A program made the translations under genes and the position numbers. Positions 1 to 6,906 of a DNA stretch of 8,086 nucleotides are shown piece by piece (position 1 is the stretch's first letter; each line of letters opens with the position of its first letter). The notes below the pieces were generated by a model. That model did no database searches and was not told where the DNA came from. It saw only the letters and a program-made list of their open reading frames with translations. Origin of the DNA: Chromatiales bacterium (lineage in GTDB: Bacteria > Pseudomonadota > Gammaproteobacteria > Thiohalospirales > Thiohalospiraceae); assembly GCA_026984715.1 (NCBI GenBank), contig JALSRO010000412.1:1-8086 (forward strand), in the 5' to 3' direction.

Positions 1-1041
1 CTTGCCGTCCCGCACTATCTTCAGTTCGACACGGCTTCCCACCCGCATCAGGCCGATCATGTTGCGCACATCGGCGCTGTCGTCGACCTTCTTGCCGTTT
101 ACCGAGACGATGATGTCTCCGGCCCGCAGTCCGGCATGTTCCGCTGCAGAGCCGGGCACTACGGCGCTGACGATGACACCGTGCCGGTCGGAAAGGGAGA
201 ATGCCTGTGTCAGCTCCGGGGTCAGATCCTGGACCTGGACCCCCAGCACTCCACGCTCCACCCGTCCATGGTCGATCAGCTGCTGCATCACTTCGTGGGC
301 CATGTTGATGGGGATGGCAAAGCCGATTCCGATGTTGCCGCCACTCTGGGAGAAGATTGCTGTATTGACACCTACCAGCTCCCCTCGCAGATTGACCAGA
401 GCACCGCCGGAGTTACCCGGATTGATGGAGGCGTCGGTCTGGATAAAGTCCTCGTATCCCTCGATTCCGAGCCCGGTTCTTCCCAGAGCGCTGACGATAC
501 CGGAGGTTACGGTCTGCCCCAATCCGAACGGATTGCCGATGGCCACCACGAAATCTCCCACCCGCAATCGGTCTGAATCGGCCAGTGGCAGCGCCGTCAG
601 CCCCTTTGCCGCCACCTTGATCACGGCGATGTCGGTTGCCGGATCGGTGCCCACCAGCTTTGCCTTCAGTTTGCGGCCGTCACGCAGGGTGACCTCGATC
701 TCCTCCGCCTTGTCGATCACATGATTGTTGGTGAGGATATATCCGCCGGCGGCATCCACTACCACTCCGGAACCCAGGCTCTGTGTGATTCGCTCCCGCG
801 GCTGACGCGGAAGATCGAAGAAGTGGCGGAAGAAGGGGTCGCTGAGCAGCGGGTTCTGCTGAACGGCCACCCGCCCGCGGGTGGCAATGTTGACCACCGC
901 CGGAGTGGCCTTCTCGAGCATCGGCGCCAGCGTCGGCAGCTCCTTTCCACTGCTGTCCACAGCGGGAAGTGTGGCATGAACCTGGCCGGACAGTACCATT
1001 GCCAGGAGAAGAATCAGGGTGTGGCGGACTGTTTTTTTCAT
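1..1041 (-). CDS. degQ: DegQ/HtrA-family periplasmic serine endoprotease, C-terminus beyond window edge
   Basis: A periplasmic protease and chaperone that degrades or refolds damaged envelope proteins. Read on the minus strand from ATG at 1041, the frame stays open for 347 codons to the window edge. Residues 1-23 form a signal peptide (MKK, hydrophobic core, cleavage after VHA). The trypsin-like domain follows with a complete catalytic triad: His107 in TNNHVI, Asp137 in ATDIAV and Ser211 in GNSGG. A first PDZ domain starts near residue 265 (GVLGVQVQDL) and is still running at the edge. Full-length DegQ/DegP proteins are about 450-475 residues, so roughly 100 residues, including any second PDZ, are missing here. 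The short loop after the signal region (NPLLSDPFFRHFF) fits DegQ better than DegP. The cleavable signal argues against DegS, which is membrane-anchored. The start has only a weak Shine-Dalgarno (CGGA, about 8 nt upstream). Hsp20 lies upstream on the same strand behind a terminator, and a sigma-E-like promoter precedes this gene. Confidence 0.95.
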   Translation of the reverse strand, partial: MKKTVRHTLILLLAMVLSGQVHATLPAVDSSGKELPTLAPMLEKATPAVVNIATRGRVAVQQNPLLSDPFFRHFFDLPRQPRERITQSLGSGVVVDAAGGYILTNNHVIDKAEEIEVTLRDGRKLKAKLVGTDPATDIAVIKVAAKGLTALPLADSDRLRVGDFVVAIGNPFGLGQTVTSGIVSALGRTGLGIEGYEDFIQTDASINPGNSGGALVNLRGELVGVNTAIFSQSGGNIGIGFAIPINMAHEVMQQLIDHGRVERGVLGVQVQDLTPELTQAFSLSDRHGVIVSAVVPGSAAEHAGLRAGDIIVSVNGKKVDDSADVRNMIGLMRVGSRVELKIVRDGK

Positions 1042-1079
1042 TCGGTATATCCGTTTACTGTATCGGTTTTTTCGGAAAG

Positions 1080-1107
1080 AGAGACCGTGGGAAAGGGCTC
1101 AAGTTCC
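1080..1107 (-). promoter_or_regulatory. Candidate sigma-E (RpoE)-type promoter of degQ
   Basis: On the minus strand GGAACTT (1107-1101) matches the sigma-E -35 consensus exactly. After 16 nt comes TCTCT (1084-1080), a partial match to the -10 (TCTGA/TCAAA). Transcription would begin near 1073, giving a leader of about 32 nt. E. coli degP is a classic sigma-E target, so the position fits the gene. The -10 is imperfect, so this is a candidate only. Confidence 0.5.
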
Positions 1108-1207
1108 ATACTGAGAGAGATATCGGCCCGGCAAGTATGTCAGCCGTGGCATGCCGTTGAATATCACAGGGTTCGTCCCCCTGCCTTCCCTGCAGCACTG
1201 GATGCGG

Positions 1208-1236
1208 ATTATATGTTTATGTCATCGGGTTGACAG
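1208..1236 (-). promoter_or_regulatory. Candidate sigma-70 promoter upstream of degQ
   Basis: Minus strand: CTGTCA (1236-1231, 4 of 6 to TTGACA), a 17-nt spacer, then a perfect TATAAT (1213-1208). It sits immediately after the hsp20 terminator and would give degQ a basal transcript with a leader of about 160 nt. This is pattern match only. Confidence 0.45.
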
Positions 1237-1274
1237 AAAAAAAGCCGCCCGGCAATCGATACCCGACGGCTTTT
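1237..1274 (-). terminator. Rho-independent terminator after hsp20
   Basis: The minus-strand RNA forms a GC-rich stem of about 10 bp (arm GCCGTCGGG against its imperfect complement, loop around ATCGATT) followed by seven T (plus-strand A run 1237-1243). It begins 24 nt past the hsp20 stop and separates hsp20 from degQ. The opposite strand also has a T-rich tail (TTTTCTTT), so weak bidirectional activity is possible. Confidence 0.85.
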
Positions 1275-1297
1275 CTTTCTCGAGGCAGGTTCCGGAT

Positions 1298-1738
1298 TCA
1301 GCTCTCGATAGCGATCTTGCGCGGCTGCACCCGCTCCTGCTTGGGGATGGTGATCTCCAGCACACCGTTGCTGAACCGGGCACTGATCTTCTCCGCATCT
1401 GCCGTCTCCGGCAGGGTGAAGCGGCGGAAAAAGCTGCCGCGGGCACGTTCCACACGCTTGTACTTCTGCAGCTCCTCCTGCGATTCCCGCTGCTTTTCAC
1501 CACGGATGGTCAGAACCCCGTTCTCCATATTGATATCGATCTCCTTGGGTTCGACGCCGGGCACATCGGCCGTTATCACAAAGCGGTCCGCCTCTTCCTT
1601 TACATCGACCGCTGGCAGCCAGTCCGCGGCAACCACTCCATCGCCATCATCCCGATCGGCATAGCTGGCGATCACCTTCTCCATCTCCCTGCGCATCTGT
1701 TCCAGGGCGTTCCAGGGCTGATATTGAATCACACTCAT
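1298..1738 (-). CDS. Small heat-shock protein, Hsp20/alpha-crystallin family
   Basis: An ATP-independent cytoplasmic holdase that binds unfolding proteins and passes them to DnaK and ClpB. It has 146 residues, normal for a class-A bacterial sHsp. The N-terminal arm (1-38, starting MSVIQYQPWNALEQM) precedes the alpha-crystallin domain (about 40-134, with ADVPGV, GVLTIRGE and the conserved NGVLEITIPK near its end). The C-terminal tail carries the I-x-I oligomerisation motif (IAI, 142-144). I chose ATG 1738 over the in-frame ATG at 1744. The Shine-Dalgarno AGGAGGT lies about 8 nt from the former but only about 2 nt from the latter. It is divergent from rpoH and has its own sigma-32-type promoter and a strong terminator, so it is probably monocistronic. 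Confidence 0.95.
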   Translation of the reverse strand: MSVIQYQPWNALEQMRREMEKVIASYADRDDGDGVVAADWLPAVDVKEEADRFVITADVPGVEPKEIDINMENGVLTIRGEKQRESQEELQKYKRVERARGSFFRRFTLPETADAEKISARFSNGVLEITIPKQERVQPRKIAIES

Positions 1739-1745
1739 TGTCATG

Positions 1746-1752
1746 ACCTCCT
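1746..1752 (-). promoter_or_regulatory. Ribosome-binding site deciding the hsp20 start
   Basis: AGGAGGT on the minus strand is a near-perfect Shine-Dalgarno. Its distance selects the second of two in-frame ATG codons (1738, not 1744). Confidence 0.85.
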
Positions 1753-1776
1753 CGTTTTACATCCGACTGCTGGGGT

Positions 1777-1805
1777 ATATGAGGACAGCCCGATACGATT
1801 TCAAC
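1777..1805 (-). promoter_or_regulatory. Sigma-32 (RpoH)-type heat-shock promoter of hsp20
   Basis: Minus strand: GTTGAAA (1805-1799) differs at one base from the sigma-32 -35 CTTGAAA. A 14-nt spacer follows, then CCTCATAT (1784-1777), one mismatch to the -10 CCCCATNT. The start would be near 1770, leaving a leader of about 32 nt with AGGAGGT in it. Spacing and both boxes fit the E. coli RpoH consensus, and the gene downstream is a typical RpoH target. Confidence 0.8.
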
Positions 1806-1927
1806 CGCACCCCTGCCGATGGAAGGAAATATTATTATTTATTAATCCCTCGTTCTTGCATTCTAGTCTGGCGAAACTATATTTGCCGTGGGAAGCTGAT
1901 TGTTTTGTTTGATTGTGTTGTCGACAG

Positions 1928-1955
1928 GGAACTCTGGCTCCATTTAGCACTCTCA
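1928..1955 (+). promoter_or_regulatory. Candidate sigma-E-type promoter of rpoH, overlapped by CIRCE
   Basis: GGAACTC (1928-1934, one mismatch to the sigma-E -35), a 16-nt spacer, then TCTCA (1951-1955, 4 of 5 to TCTGA). The -10 lies inside the CIRCE operator. E. coli rpoH has a sigma-E-dependent promoter, so the arrangement is biologically sensible. A competing sigma-70 reading is TTAGCA (1944-1949), 18 nt, TAAAAT (1968-1973), also covered by CIRCE. The sequence does not decide between them. Confidence 0.4.
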
Positions 1956-1970
1956 TAACCAGAGTGCTAA
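1944..1970. promoter_or_regulatory. CIRCE operator (HrcA repressor binding site)
   Basis: TTAGCACTC, nine bases, GAGTGCTAA: identical to the CIRCE consensus in both arms and in spacer length. The palindrome extends one further T/A pair on each side (1943, 1971). HrcA binds CIRCE and represses until heat stress occupies GroEL, on which HrcA folding depends. The site lies 42 bp before the rpoH start and overlaps every promoter candidate I see there. It is about 140 bp from the hsp20 promoter, so rpoH is the likelier target. Confidence 0.95.
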
Positions 1971-1996
1971 AATGGGTTTATTATTCAACTTTACGA

Positions 1997-2004
1997 GGGA
2001 AGGA
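1997..2004 (+). promoter_or_regulatory. rpoH ribosome-binding site
   Basis: GGGAAGGA ends 8 nt before the ATG at 2013 and supports that start. A second AAGG (2007-2010) is too close to be used. Confidence 0.7.
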
Positions 2005-2012
2005 TTAAGGCC

Positions 2013-2870
2013 ATGTCAAACGATCTCGGTGTACCTGTTGCAGTTACAACCAACAGCCTGGAAGCATACAAGAATAGAATCAATGCCATACCGGTCCTGA
2101 GTGCGGAACGGGAGAGAGAGCTTGCTCTGCGCCTGCGGGAGAAGAACGACCTGGATGCGGCACGCCAGCTCGTGCTCGCCCATCTCCGCTTCGTGGTGCG
2201 CATCGCCCGGGGTTACAGCGGTTATGGACTACCGGAAGCCGATCTCATCCAGGAGGGGAATATCGGCCTGATGAAAGCGGTGAAACGCTTCGATCCGGCA
2301 GTGGGAGTTCGCCTGGTCTCCTTTGCCGTGCACTGGATTCGCGCAGAGATGCATGAGTATATCCTGCGCAACTGGCGTATCGCCAAGGTGGCCACCACCA
2401 AGGCGCAGCGCAAGCTCTTCTTCAACCTGCGTAGCTCCAAGAAGCGGCTCGGATGGTTCAACAGGGAGGAGGTTGATGCGGTAGCAAGGGATCTCGGCGT
2501 CTCCCCCGAAACCGTACTCGAGATGGAGCAGCGCCTCAGCAGTCACGACACCTCATTCGACAGAAGAGAGGAGGATGACAGCCACTCCCCTCAGGCACCC
2601 GCCGCTTATCTCGAGGATCAGCGCCCGGGGCCTATGCAGCAAGTGGAGCAGGCAGAGAGTGCCGCACTCAGCAGTGAGCGGCTGCAGCAGGCGCTCTCCT
2701 CGTTGGACGAACGCAGCCGGGACATCATCGAGCAGCGCTGGTTGAGCGAGCAGAAGAGCACCCTCCATCAACTGGCCGACAAATATCATGTCTCTGCAGA
2801 GCGGATCCGGCAGCTGGAGAAAGGGGCGCTGCAGAAGTTGAAAACGCGGGTGGAGCCGCTGGGGGTGTAA
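2013..2870 (+). CDS. rpoH: RNA polymerase heat-shock sigma factor RpoH (sigma-32)
   Basis: Directs RNA polymerase to heat-shock promoters for chaperones and proteases. It has 285 residues, the usual RpoH length. Region 2.2, which binds core polymerase, is at 77-95 ([17 protein letters not shown]). Region 2.4 follows ([19 protein letters not shown], about 108-126). The diagnostic RpoH box QRKLFFNLR is at 132-140. Region 4.2 with its helix-turn-helix is at about 250-277 ([17 protein letters not shown]). Region 2.1 keeps the positions that in E. coli control chaperone- and FtsH-mediated turnover (Leu47, Ala50, with Val54 for Ile54), so post-translational control is probably retained. A perfect CIRCE operator lies upstream. 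In E. coli rpoH follows ftsYEX; here it is divergent from hsp20, so it could be a relocated sole copy or a second paralogue. No clear terminator follows. Confidence 0.97.
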   Translation: MSNDLGVPVAVTTNSLEAYKNRINAIPVLSAERERELALRLREKNDLDAARQLVLAHLRFVVRIARGYSGYGLPEADLIQEGNIGLMKAVKRFDPAVGVRLVSFAVHWIRAEMHEYILRNWRIAKVATTKAQRKLFFNLRSSKKRLGWFNREEVDAVARDLGVSPETVLEMEQRLSSHDTSFDRREEDDSHSPQAPAAYLEDQRPGPMQQVEQAESAALSSERLQQALSSLDERSRDIIEQRWLSEQKSTLHQLADKYHVSAERIRQLEKGALQKLKTRVEPLGV

Positions 2871-2984
2871 TCCTGTACCCGGTCGTTGCGCAGGTGACAG
2901 AGAGAGGGGGTTGCGGTATCCTTCGCCGAATCTGTTACCGAGAGGTATGGTCACTCTGTCGCAGCAACCGGGGCCTTTCCCAGC

Positions 2985-3494
2985 ATGAAATTCGAGATAC
3001 CCGAACAGCAGCGCGTCAAGGCGCGTCACCCCCATGAGATCTTCCTGATCAATCTGATCGTCAACCACATCCTCATCTTTGTCAGCCTGATGGGGATGGC
3101 GACCTCCTATCCCCATCTACTGCTCGTCGTTCCTGTGACCTCCGTCCTGATCCTCGGGTACCTGTTGATTCGTTCGCGGCGCTCTCTCAGCACCGATCCC
3201 TGGTTCGTCAAGACCCATTGGCAACTCTGCGCCAGACGCAGCATGTTCTTCATCATCATGCTGGGCATCATGGCTGCCGCCATCGTGGTGATCCTGCTGA
3301 TATCGAAGGGGAATCCGGGGCCACAGCACTACGCCTTTGGCGGTGTGGCGCTGCTGCCCACCATGCTGACGGTACTGGCGCTCATCATCATGGAGTCCGA
3401 CGCAATGAACCAGGCCCGCCAGGGAATCCTGTCCAAGGGCATGGTGGAGCGCTACCCCAAACCGGACGATATCCCCGTCCTTTCGGAAGAGTAG
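2985..3494 (+). CDS. Conserved-looking four-helix inner-membrane protein, function unknown
   Basis: I do not recognise this 169-residue protein. It is clearly membrane-embedded, with hydrophobic stretches at about 19-39, 44-63, 86-107 and 118-136. These are joined by an Arg-rich loop (LIRSRRSLSTDPW) and a basic segment (QLCARRSM) before helix 3. By the positive-inside rule the basic 63-85 loop is cytoplasmic, which also places both termini in the cytoplasm. The C-terminal tail (about 137-169) is polar and ends acidic. Only a weak Shine-Dalgarno precedes ATG 2985, and there is no better in-frame start nearby. It begins 114 nt after rpoH with no terminator between, so read-through is possible. 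It ends 3 nt before the next gene, so the two are almost certainly translated from one mRNA. Confidence 0.75.
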   Translation: MKFEIPEQQRVKARHPHEIFLINLIVNHILIFVSLMGMATSYPHLLLVVPVTSVLILGYLLIRSRRSLSTDPWFVKTHWQLCARRSMFFIIMLGIMAAAIVVILLISKGNPGPQHYAFGGVALLPTMLTVLALIIMESDAMNQARQGILSKGMVERYPKPDDIPVLSEE

Positions 3495-3497
3495 ATC

Positions 3498-4175
3498 ATG
3501 GCGTGGAAAACCCCTCTCGGCATTCTTGCCGTTGCCGTGGTGGCCATCGCCGTGGGGCTGCTGCTGACACCAAAGACCGCAATGGAGAAGCGCACCAATC
3601 TCCCCTGGCAGATCACCATCCATAGTGACGGGAGCAGTGAGGTTTTCGGGTTGACACTTGGCCGCAGCACCCTTGCCGACGCCATCCACAGAATCAAGGA
3701 GCCACCGGAAATCACCATGTTTGTCTCACCCGAAGGGAAGAAGGTGGTCGAAGCCTATTTCGAGCGGGTGAAACTCGGTAACGTAAGGGCAAAGATGGTG
3801 CTCACCGCGGCCCTCAGTGAGAAGCAGCTCGAGCAGATGTATGATCGGGGTCTGCGGATCAGCAAATCGAGCGGAGGTGGGCGCAAGGTGACCCTCCACC
3901 CCGATGACATCGCCGTGGTCCACCGGACACCGATCAGCAACATAACCTACCTTCCCCATACCAACCTGGATGCCGGAACCATCACGCGCCTGTTTGGCAC
4001 ACCGGCCCAGCGGATCCGCGAACCGAAAAACAACGTGGTGCACTGGCTCTATCCGGACAAGGGGATCGATATCGCCCTCTCCGAAGAAAAGAAAGAGGTA
4101 CTACAGTACGTTGCACCGGCCCGGTTCGAGCAGCTCACCGCTCCGCTGATACGATCGGGAACCGTGCTGGAGTAG
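3498..4175 (+). CDS. Membrane-anchored periplasmic protein, function unknown
   Basis: I do not recognise this 225-residue protein. Residues 5-24 form one hydrophobic helix after a short basic start (MAWK). There is no lipobox and no convincing cleavage site, so it is probably a signal anchor with the rest of the protein in the periplasm. The soluble part contains VFGLTLGRSTLADAI near 49-63, a turn-and-helix pattern recurring in proteobacterial periplasmic proteins, then a mixed alpha/beta region. A second, similar-sounding segment (TITRLFGTPAQRI) occurs near 160-172, which hints at two related halves but is not proof. Its start is 3 nt after the upstream membrane-protein gene, and the Shine-Dalgarno (GGAAGAG) lies inside that gene's end, implying translational coupling and a shared task. 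It converges on the minus-strand lipoprotein gene with a gap of 54 nt. Confidence 0.78.
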   Translation: MAWKTPLGILAVAVVAIAVGLLLTPKTAMEKRTNLPWQITIHSDGSSEVFGLTLGRSTLADAIHRIKEPPEITMFVSPEGKKVVEAYFERVKLGNVRAKMVLTAALSEKQLEQMYDRGLRISKSSGGGRKVTLHPDDIAVVHRTPISNITYLPHTNLDAGTITRLFGTPAQRIREPKNNVVHWLYPDKGIDIALSEEKKEVLQYVAPARFEQLTAPLIRSGTVLE

Positions 4176-4229
4176 CACAACCTCCCTCACCATAGCTCAG
4201 CGACAGAGAGAGGCAACCCCTTTTCTCGA

Positions 4230-6359
4230 TCACTGCTCCACCAGCTTGTATATGGCCTGGTTCGCATTGGGCACGACGATTTCGGCGAGCCGATACTCGT
4301 CCACACCGATATTCTCCATCACGGGCCTGAAATCCCCATCGGCAGTATCGGCAGCAAGGATAGCATACCTCCTTTCGGGCGAAAGCAGCGTGGTCCGCAG
4401 TATCAGATTGCCGCCGACATAACGAAGAAAGGCACGCCCCCAAGGCCTGGCCAGCGGCTCGCCCACGAAGATCCCCTCTCCTGGCCATTGAACGGACTTC
4501 CAGTAAGCCTCCAACAACGTGTTGCCGCGGAAATAGTTGGGAACGAGGGTACTGACTTTGGGGAATTTTGCCAGATGATTGCACGGTTCGACCACGGTTC
4601 CATAACTTCCCGTCACTCCCGCTTCGAGCCAGCGCATCACACTCATCTGACCTCCTGTCGCAGTAAGGGCCCCCCCTGAGGATGTCAGATGATCTGCCAC
4701 GGCTCCGGGACGATAGGTGTTGGTCTCGATGCCGCCTACTGTCGCCAGACCGGTGAAGTAGAACAGCACGTCAGTTTTATTCTCCACTATATTGCTGCTC
4801 GAGTAGTCTGAATTGTCTTGGTAAACGAGCTCCAGATTAACCCCGTATCTTCGCGGAAAAACAAAGGACTTGAAATCCGCATAGCGAGCACTGCGTAGTA
4901 CATCGGTGGTACGAACGAAATATCCGGTTCCCGGTGGAAAGGTGTTGTCGGCAGCCACTCCGCGATCGATGAGAGCACGAATATCCGTCTCTGTCGCACC
5001 GGCGAGAACCATTGCGGGCCGAATACCATGATCATCGAAGGGCCTGGTGGAGTCGGAATCATAGTAATCCACAGGCTCCGTCACACTGCAAACATTGCCG
5101 GAGGTGTTACAGTACTTGTCATCATATCCACCCAACGCAAAGGCACTGGTTATCGACATACACCCCACCCGGTAGGGTTTGATCCAGGTCAGCGCATAGG
5201 CCTGTATCCCGTCCGGCAATGCCGCTTCGACGTCAGCGATCAGCGGCGCAAAATCAGCCGGCGAGATAGTGTTGGAGTCGTTTGGAATGGCCACATGAAT
5301 AATGTTCTCGGCGGGGATCTCCCGTCTGGCCGCATAATAGGGAGCAACGGCCCGGGATACCGGATCATTGTCGTTGACAATGACAGCCAGCTCCCGCGCC
5401 TGCAGCGAGGTTCGCGGCAACTGGACGATGGGCGCTCCCTGCTCCAGCTTCTCATAGACAGTCAGCAACACCGTGGCTTCGGCGCTGGCGCCTTCGGGAT
5501 CCGTTACGCGATAGGTAAACTCATCATAACCGTTGTACTCCGTGGGCGCAGAGTAGCGAAGCCCGTCGTCGAGCTTACCCCACCGCGGGCCGTTCACAAC
5601 CTCCACCGTCAGAAGATCGCCCTCGGGATCCCGATCGTTGGCAAGCAGATCCAGCGCAACCCTCTCACCCTGCTGAACAACGACAAAATCATCCATCGCC
5701 AGCGGCGGATCGTTCTTCCCGGCGATTTCAACCGTTACATCGGCAGTGGCCAGAGCACCATCCGGATCGGACACTGTGTAGGTGAACGAGTCGTAACCGT
5801 TGAACATCGGAGCAGGAGTATAGATAACAGTGTTGTCCGGGGTGATGGTGGCGGTACCATGGAGAGGACCGGATGATAGAGCGGCGACAGTCAGCGAATC
5901 ACCATCCGGATCGGTGTCGTTGGACAGTACTTGAATCTCCATCTGACCGTTCTCCGCCCCACCTACCCTGTCCGGGTTGGCACGCGGAGGGTCATTCACG
6001 GCCCCAACAGTAATCACCACTTTGCCACGAGCTTCCCTGCCGGACGCATCTGCGATGGAATACACAAAGCGATCTTCACCAGAGAAATCGGGAGAAGGAG
6101 TGTAGCGCACCATGTCACTTTCAATCTGTGCGGTACCGTGAATCGGGGAAGAAACGGCATTCAGCCGAAGGAGATCCCCCGCATCGTTGGCAAGCGGCTC
6201 GATGGCAATGGCAACGTCTTCTTCGGTAACGACAAAGTCATCCCTGGCAACGACTTTGGGGATGTCGTTTTCATCTGCATCTCCGAGGTTAGGCTGACAG
6301 CTTGCCACTGGAAGAGCTGCCATAATCAACAATACCCCACGGAGGACGCCCTTCATCAT
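4230..6359 (-). CDS. Outer-membrane-type lipoprotein with three cadherin-like repeats and a TIGR03790-like C-terminal domain
   Basis: A 709-residue exported lipoprotein. Residues 1-20 are a lipoprotein signal with lipobox VASC, so Cys21 is acylated. Residue +2 is Gln rather than Asp, which predicts outer-membrane sorting. Three tandem bacterial cadherin-like/Ig-like repeats follow at about 38-120, 123-213 and 216-302. They share LANDxD or SNDTDPDGD, HGTA and YTP...FNGYDSFTY...DPDG, acidic loops that normally bind calcium. Residues 322-640 begin IVNDNDPVSRAVAPYYAARR and include a RPGAVADHLTSSGG stretch, GQMSVMRWLEAG, GSYGTVVEPC and GEPLARPW. I recognise this as the pattern of the function-unknown TIGR03790 family. 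Cys400, Cys417 and Cys424 could form disulfides. An in-frame GTG at 6458 would add 33 residues ahead of the signal peptide. I prefer ATG 6359 because AGGA lies 6 nt upstream and the lipoprotein signal starts there. It is the last gene of a minus-strand exported-protein set. Confidence 0.85.
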   Translation of the reverse strand: MMKGVLRGVLLIMAALPVASCQPNLGDADENDIPKVVARDDFVVTEEDVAIAIEPLANDAGDLLRLNAVSSPIHGTAQIESDMVRYTPSPDFSGEDRFVYSIADASGREARGKVVITVGAVNDPPRANPDRVGGAENGQMEIQVLSNDTDPDGDSLTVAALSSGPLHGTATITPDNTVIYTPAPMFNGYDSFTYTVSDPDGALATADVTVEIAGKNDPPLAMDDFVVVQQGERVALDLLANDRDPEGDLLTVEVVNGPRWGKLDDGLRYSAPTEYNGYDEFTYRVTDPEGASAEATVLLTVYEKLEQGAPIVQLPRTSLQARELAVIVNDNDPVSRAVAPYYAARREIPAENIIHVAIPNDSNTISPADFAPLIADVEAALPDGIQAYALTWIKPYRVGCMSITSAFALGGYDDKYCNTSGNVCSVTEPVDYYDSDSTRPFDDHGIRPAMVLAGATETDIRALIDRGVAADNTFPPGTGYFVRTTDVLRSARYADFKSFVFPRRYGVNLELVYQDNSDYSSSNIVENKTDVLFYFTGLATVGGIETNTYRPGAVADHLTSSGGALTATGGQMSVMRWLEAGVTGSYGTVVEPCNHLAKFPKVSTLVPNYFRGNTLLEAYWKSVQWPGEGIFVGEPLARPWGRAFLRYVGGNLILRTTLLSPERRYAILAADTADGDFRPVMENIGVDEYRLAEIVVPNANQAIYKLVEQ

Positions 6360-6365
6360 AGTTTT

Positions 6366-6369
6366 TCCT
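6366..6369 (-). promoter_or_regulatory. Ribosome-binding site choosing the lipoprotein start
   Basis: AGGA on the minus strand, 6 nt before ATG 6359 (a second ATG follows directly at 6356). It supports starting at the signal peptide rather than at the GTG at 6458. Confidence 0.6.
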
Positions 6370-6433
6370 GTAACGACAGATATTGGAATAATCGGTGAGC
6401 ATGACAAATATACAGGATACCCGCCATGGCAGA

Positions 6434-6450
6434 AAGAGCCACCGGCTCTT
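6434..6450 (-). terminator. Small hairpin between the secreted-protein and lipoprotein genes, possible weak terminator
   Basis: Minus-strand RNA: AAGAGCC, loop GGT, GGCTCTT, then TCTG. It is a perfect 7-bp stem but with only a short T stretch. It begins 11 nt after the stop of the upstream gene, so it may partly terminate or mark an mRNA processing point. Confidence 0.4.
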
Positions 6451-6460
6451 CGGAACACGG

Positions 6461-6895
6461 CTAGTTCATTGCGCCATTATCGGGAGTAATGTGCTGCCTC
6501 AGCAGATTCAGAAGAACTGCTTCACGTTCCAACGGCCATAACCGCCGGGGATGATCCAGATAGAAAATGCCGGAGCCGGAGAAGGTCTCTTTCAGGAACC
6601 AGATCCCCTGCTGTCCAACAGGATAAACGAGATCGCTGCTACTGATGGGTTTCCTTCGGGAAGTGAGCCTGAGATATATCTGCTCCCCACCAGGCGAGCC
6701 CTGGTATACCCGGGCAATCTGCAAAATACCGATGTGCGGGCCGTTGGGTTCTGGCTCCGCTTCGCTTGTCAATGTCGCCCTGACGATGAGCTGCGAGCTG
6801 TCGAGCAACTCTTTGTCAGACAGCTTTACCCACATGGCATCCGCTGTGCCGACGAACAGCCATATCAGGGCAAGGTGAATAACAAGTTTTCTCAT
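6461..6895 (-). CDS. Small secreted protein of unknown function
   Basis: It has 144 residues. Residues 1-20 are a classic Sec signal peptide (MRK, hydrophobic core, cleavage after TADA). The mature part starts MWVKLSDKELLDSSQLIVRATL, a motif I associate with a scattered family of small exported proteins without assigned function (a 'served as or perceived as' beta-rich fold, no catalytic residues evident). A central beta-strand-like region (IGILQIARVYQGSPGG) and a W/P-rich stretch (GQQGIWFLKE, LDHPRRLWPLE) follow. It lacks cysteines, a lipobox and a C-terminal anchor, so it should be released to the periplasm or outside. It lies 71 nt downstream of the matrixin gene and 101 nt upstream of the lipoprotein start, all on one strand. 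I infer, from position only, that it works with one of them. Shine-Dalgarno GGAG is rather far (11 nt) from the ATG. Confidence 0.75.
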   Translation of the reverse strand: MRKLVIHLALIWLFVGTADAMWVKLSDKELLDSSQLIVRATLTSEAEPEPNGPHIGILQIARVYQGSPGGEQIYLRLTSRRKPISSSDLVYPVGQQGIWFLKETFSGSGIFYLDHPRRLWPLEREAVLLNLLRQHITPDNGAMN

Positions 6896-6906
6896 TCGAT
6901 TTTCAG

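Noticed and set aside
2..724. Long plus-strand open frame across the protease gene
   Set aside because: It is the antisense shadow of degQ, whose minus-strand frame carries a full catalytic triad and PDZ sequence.
1739..1744. Upstream ATG of hsp20 at 1744
   Set aside because: It is only about 2 nt from the AGGAGG core; the ATG at 1738 is about 8 nt away.
4165..4179. GTGCT/AGCAC hairpin at the end of the 3498-4175 gene as a terminator
   Set aside because: The stem is 5 bp, overlaps the stop codon and has no T run on either strand.
5028..5876. Plus-strand 282-codon open frame opposite the lipoprotein gene
   Set aside because: Its translation is low-complexity antisense of the cadherin-like repeats, with no recognisable domain or ribosome-binding site.
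6360..6458. GTG start at 6458 for the large lipoprotein
   Set aside because: It would bury the lipoprotein signal behind 33 unrelated residues and run through a hairpin; ATG 6359 has AGGA at a proper distance.
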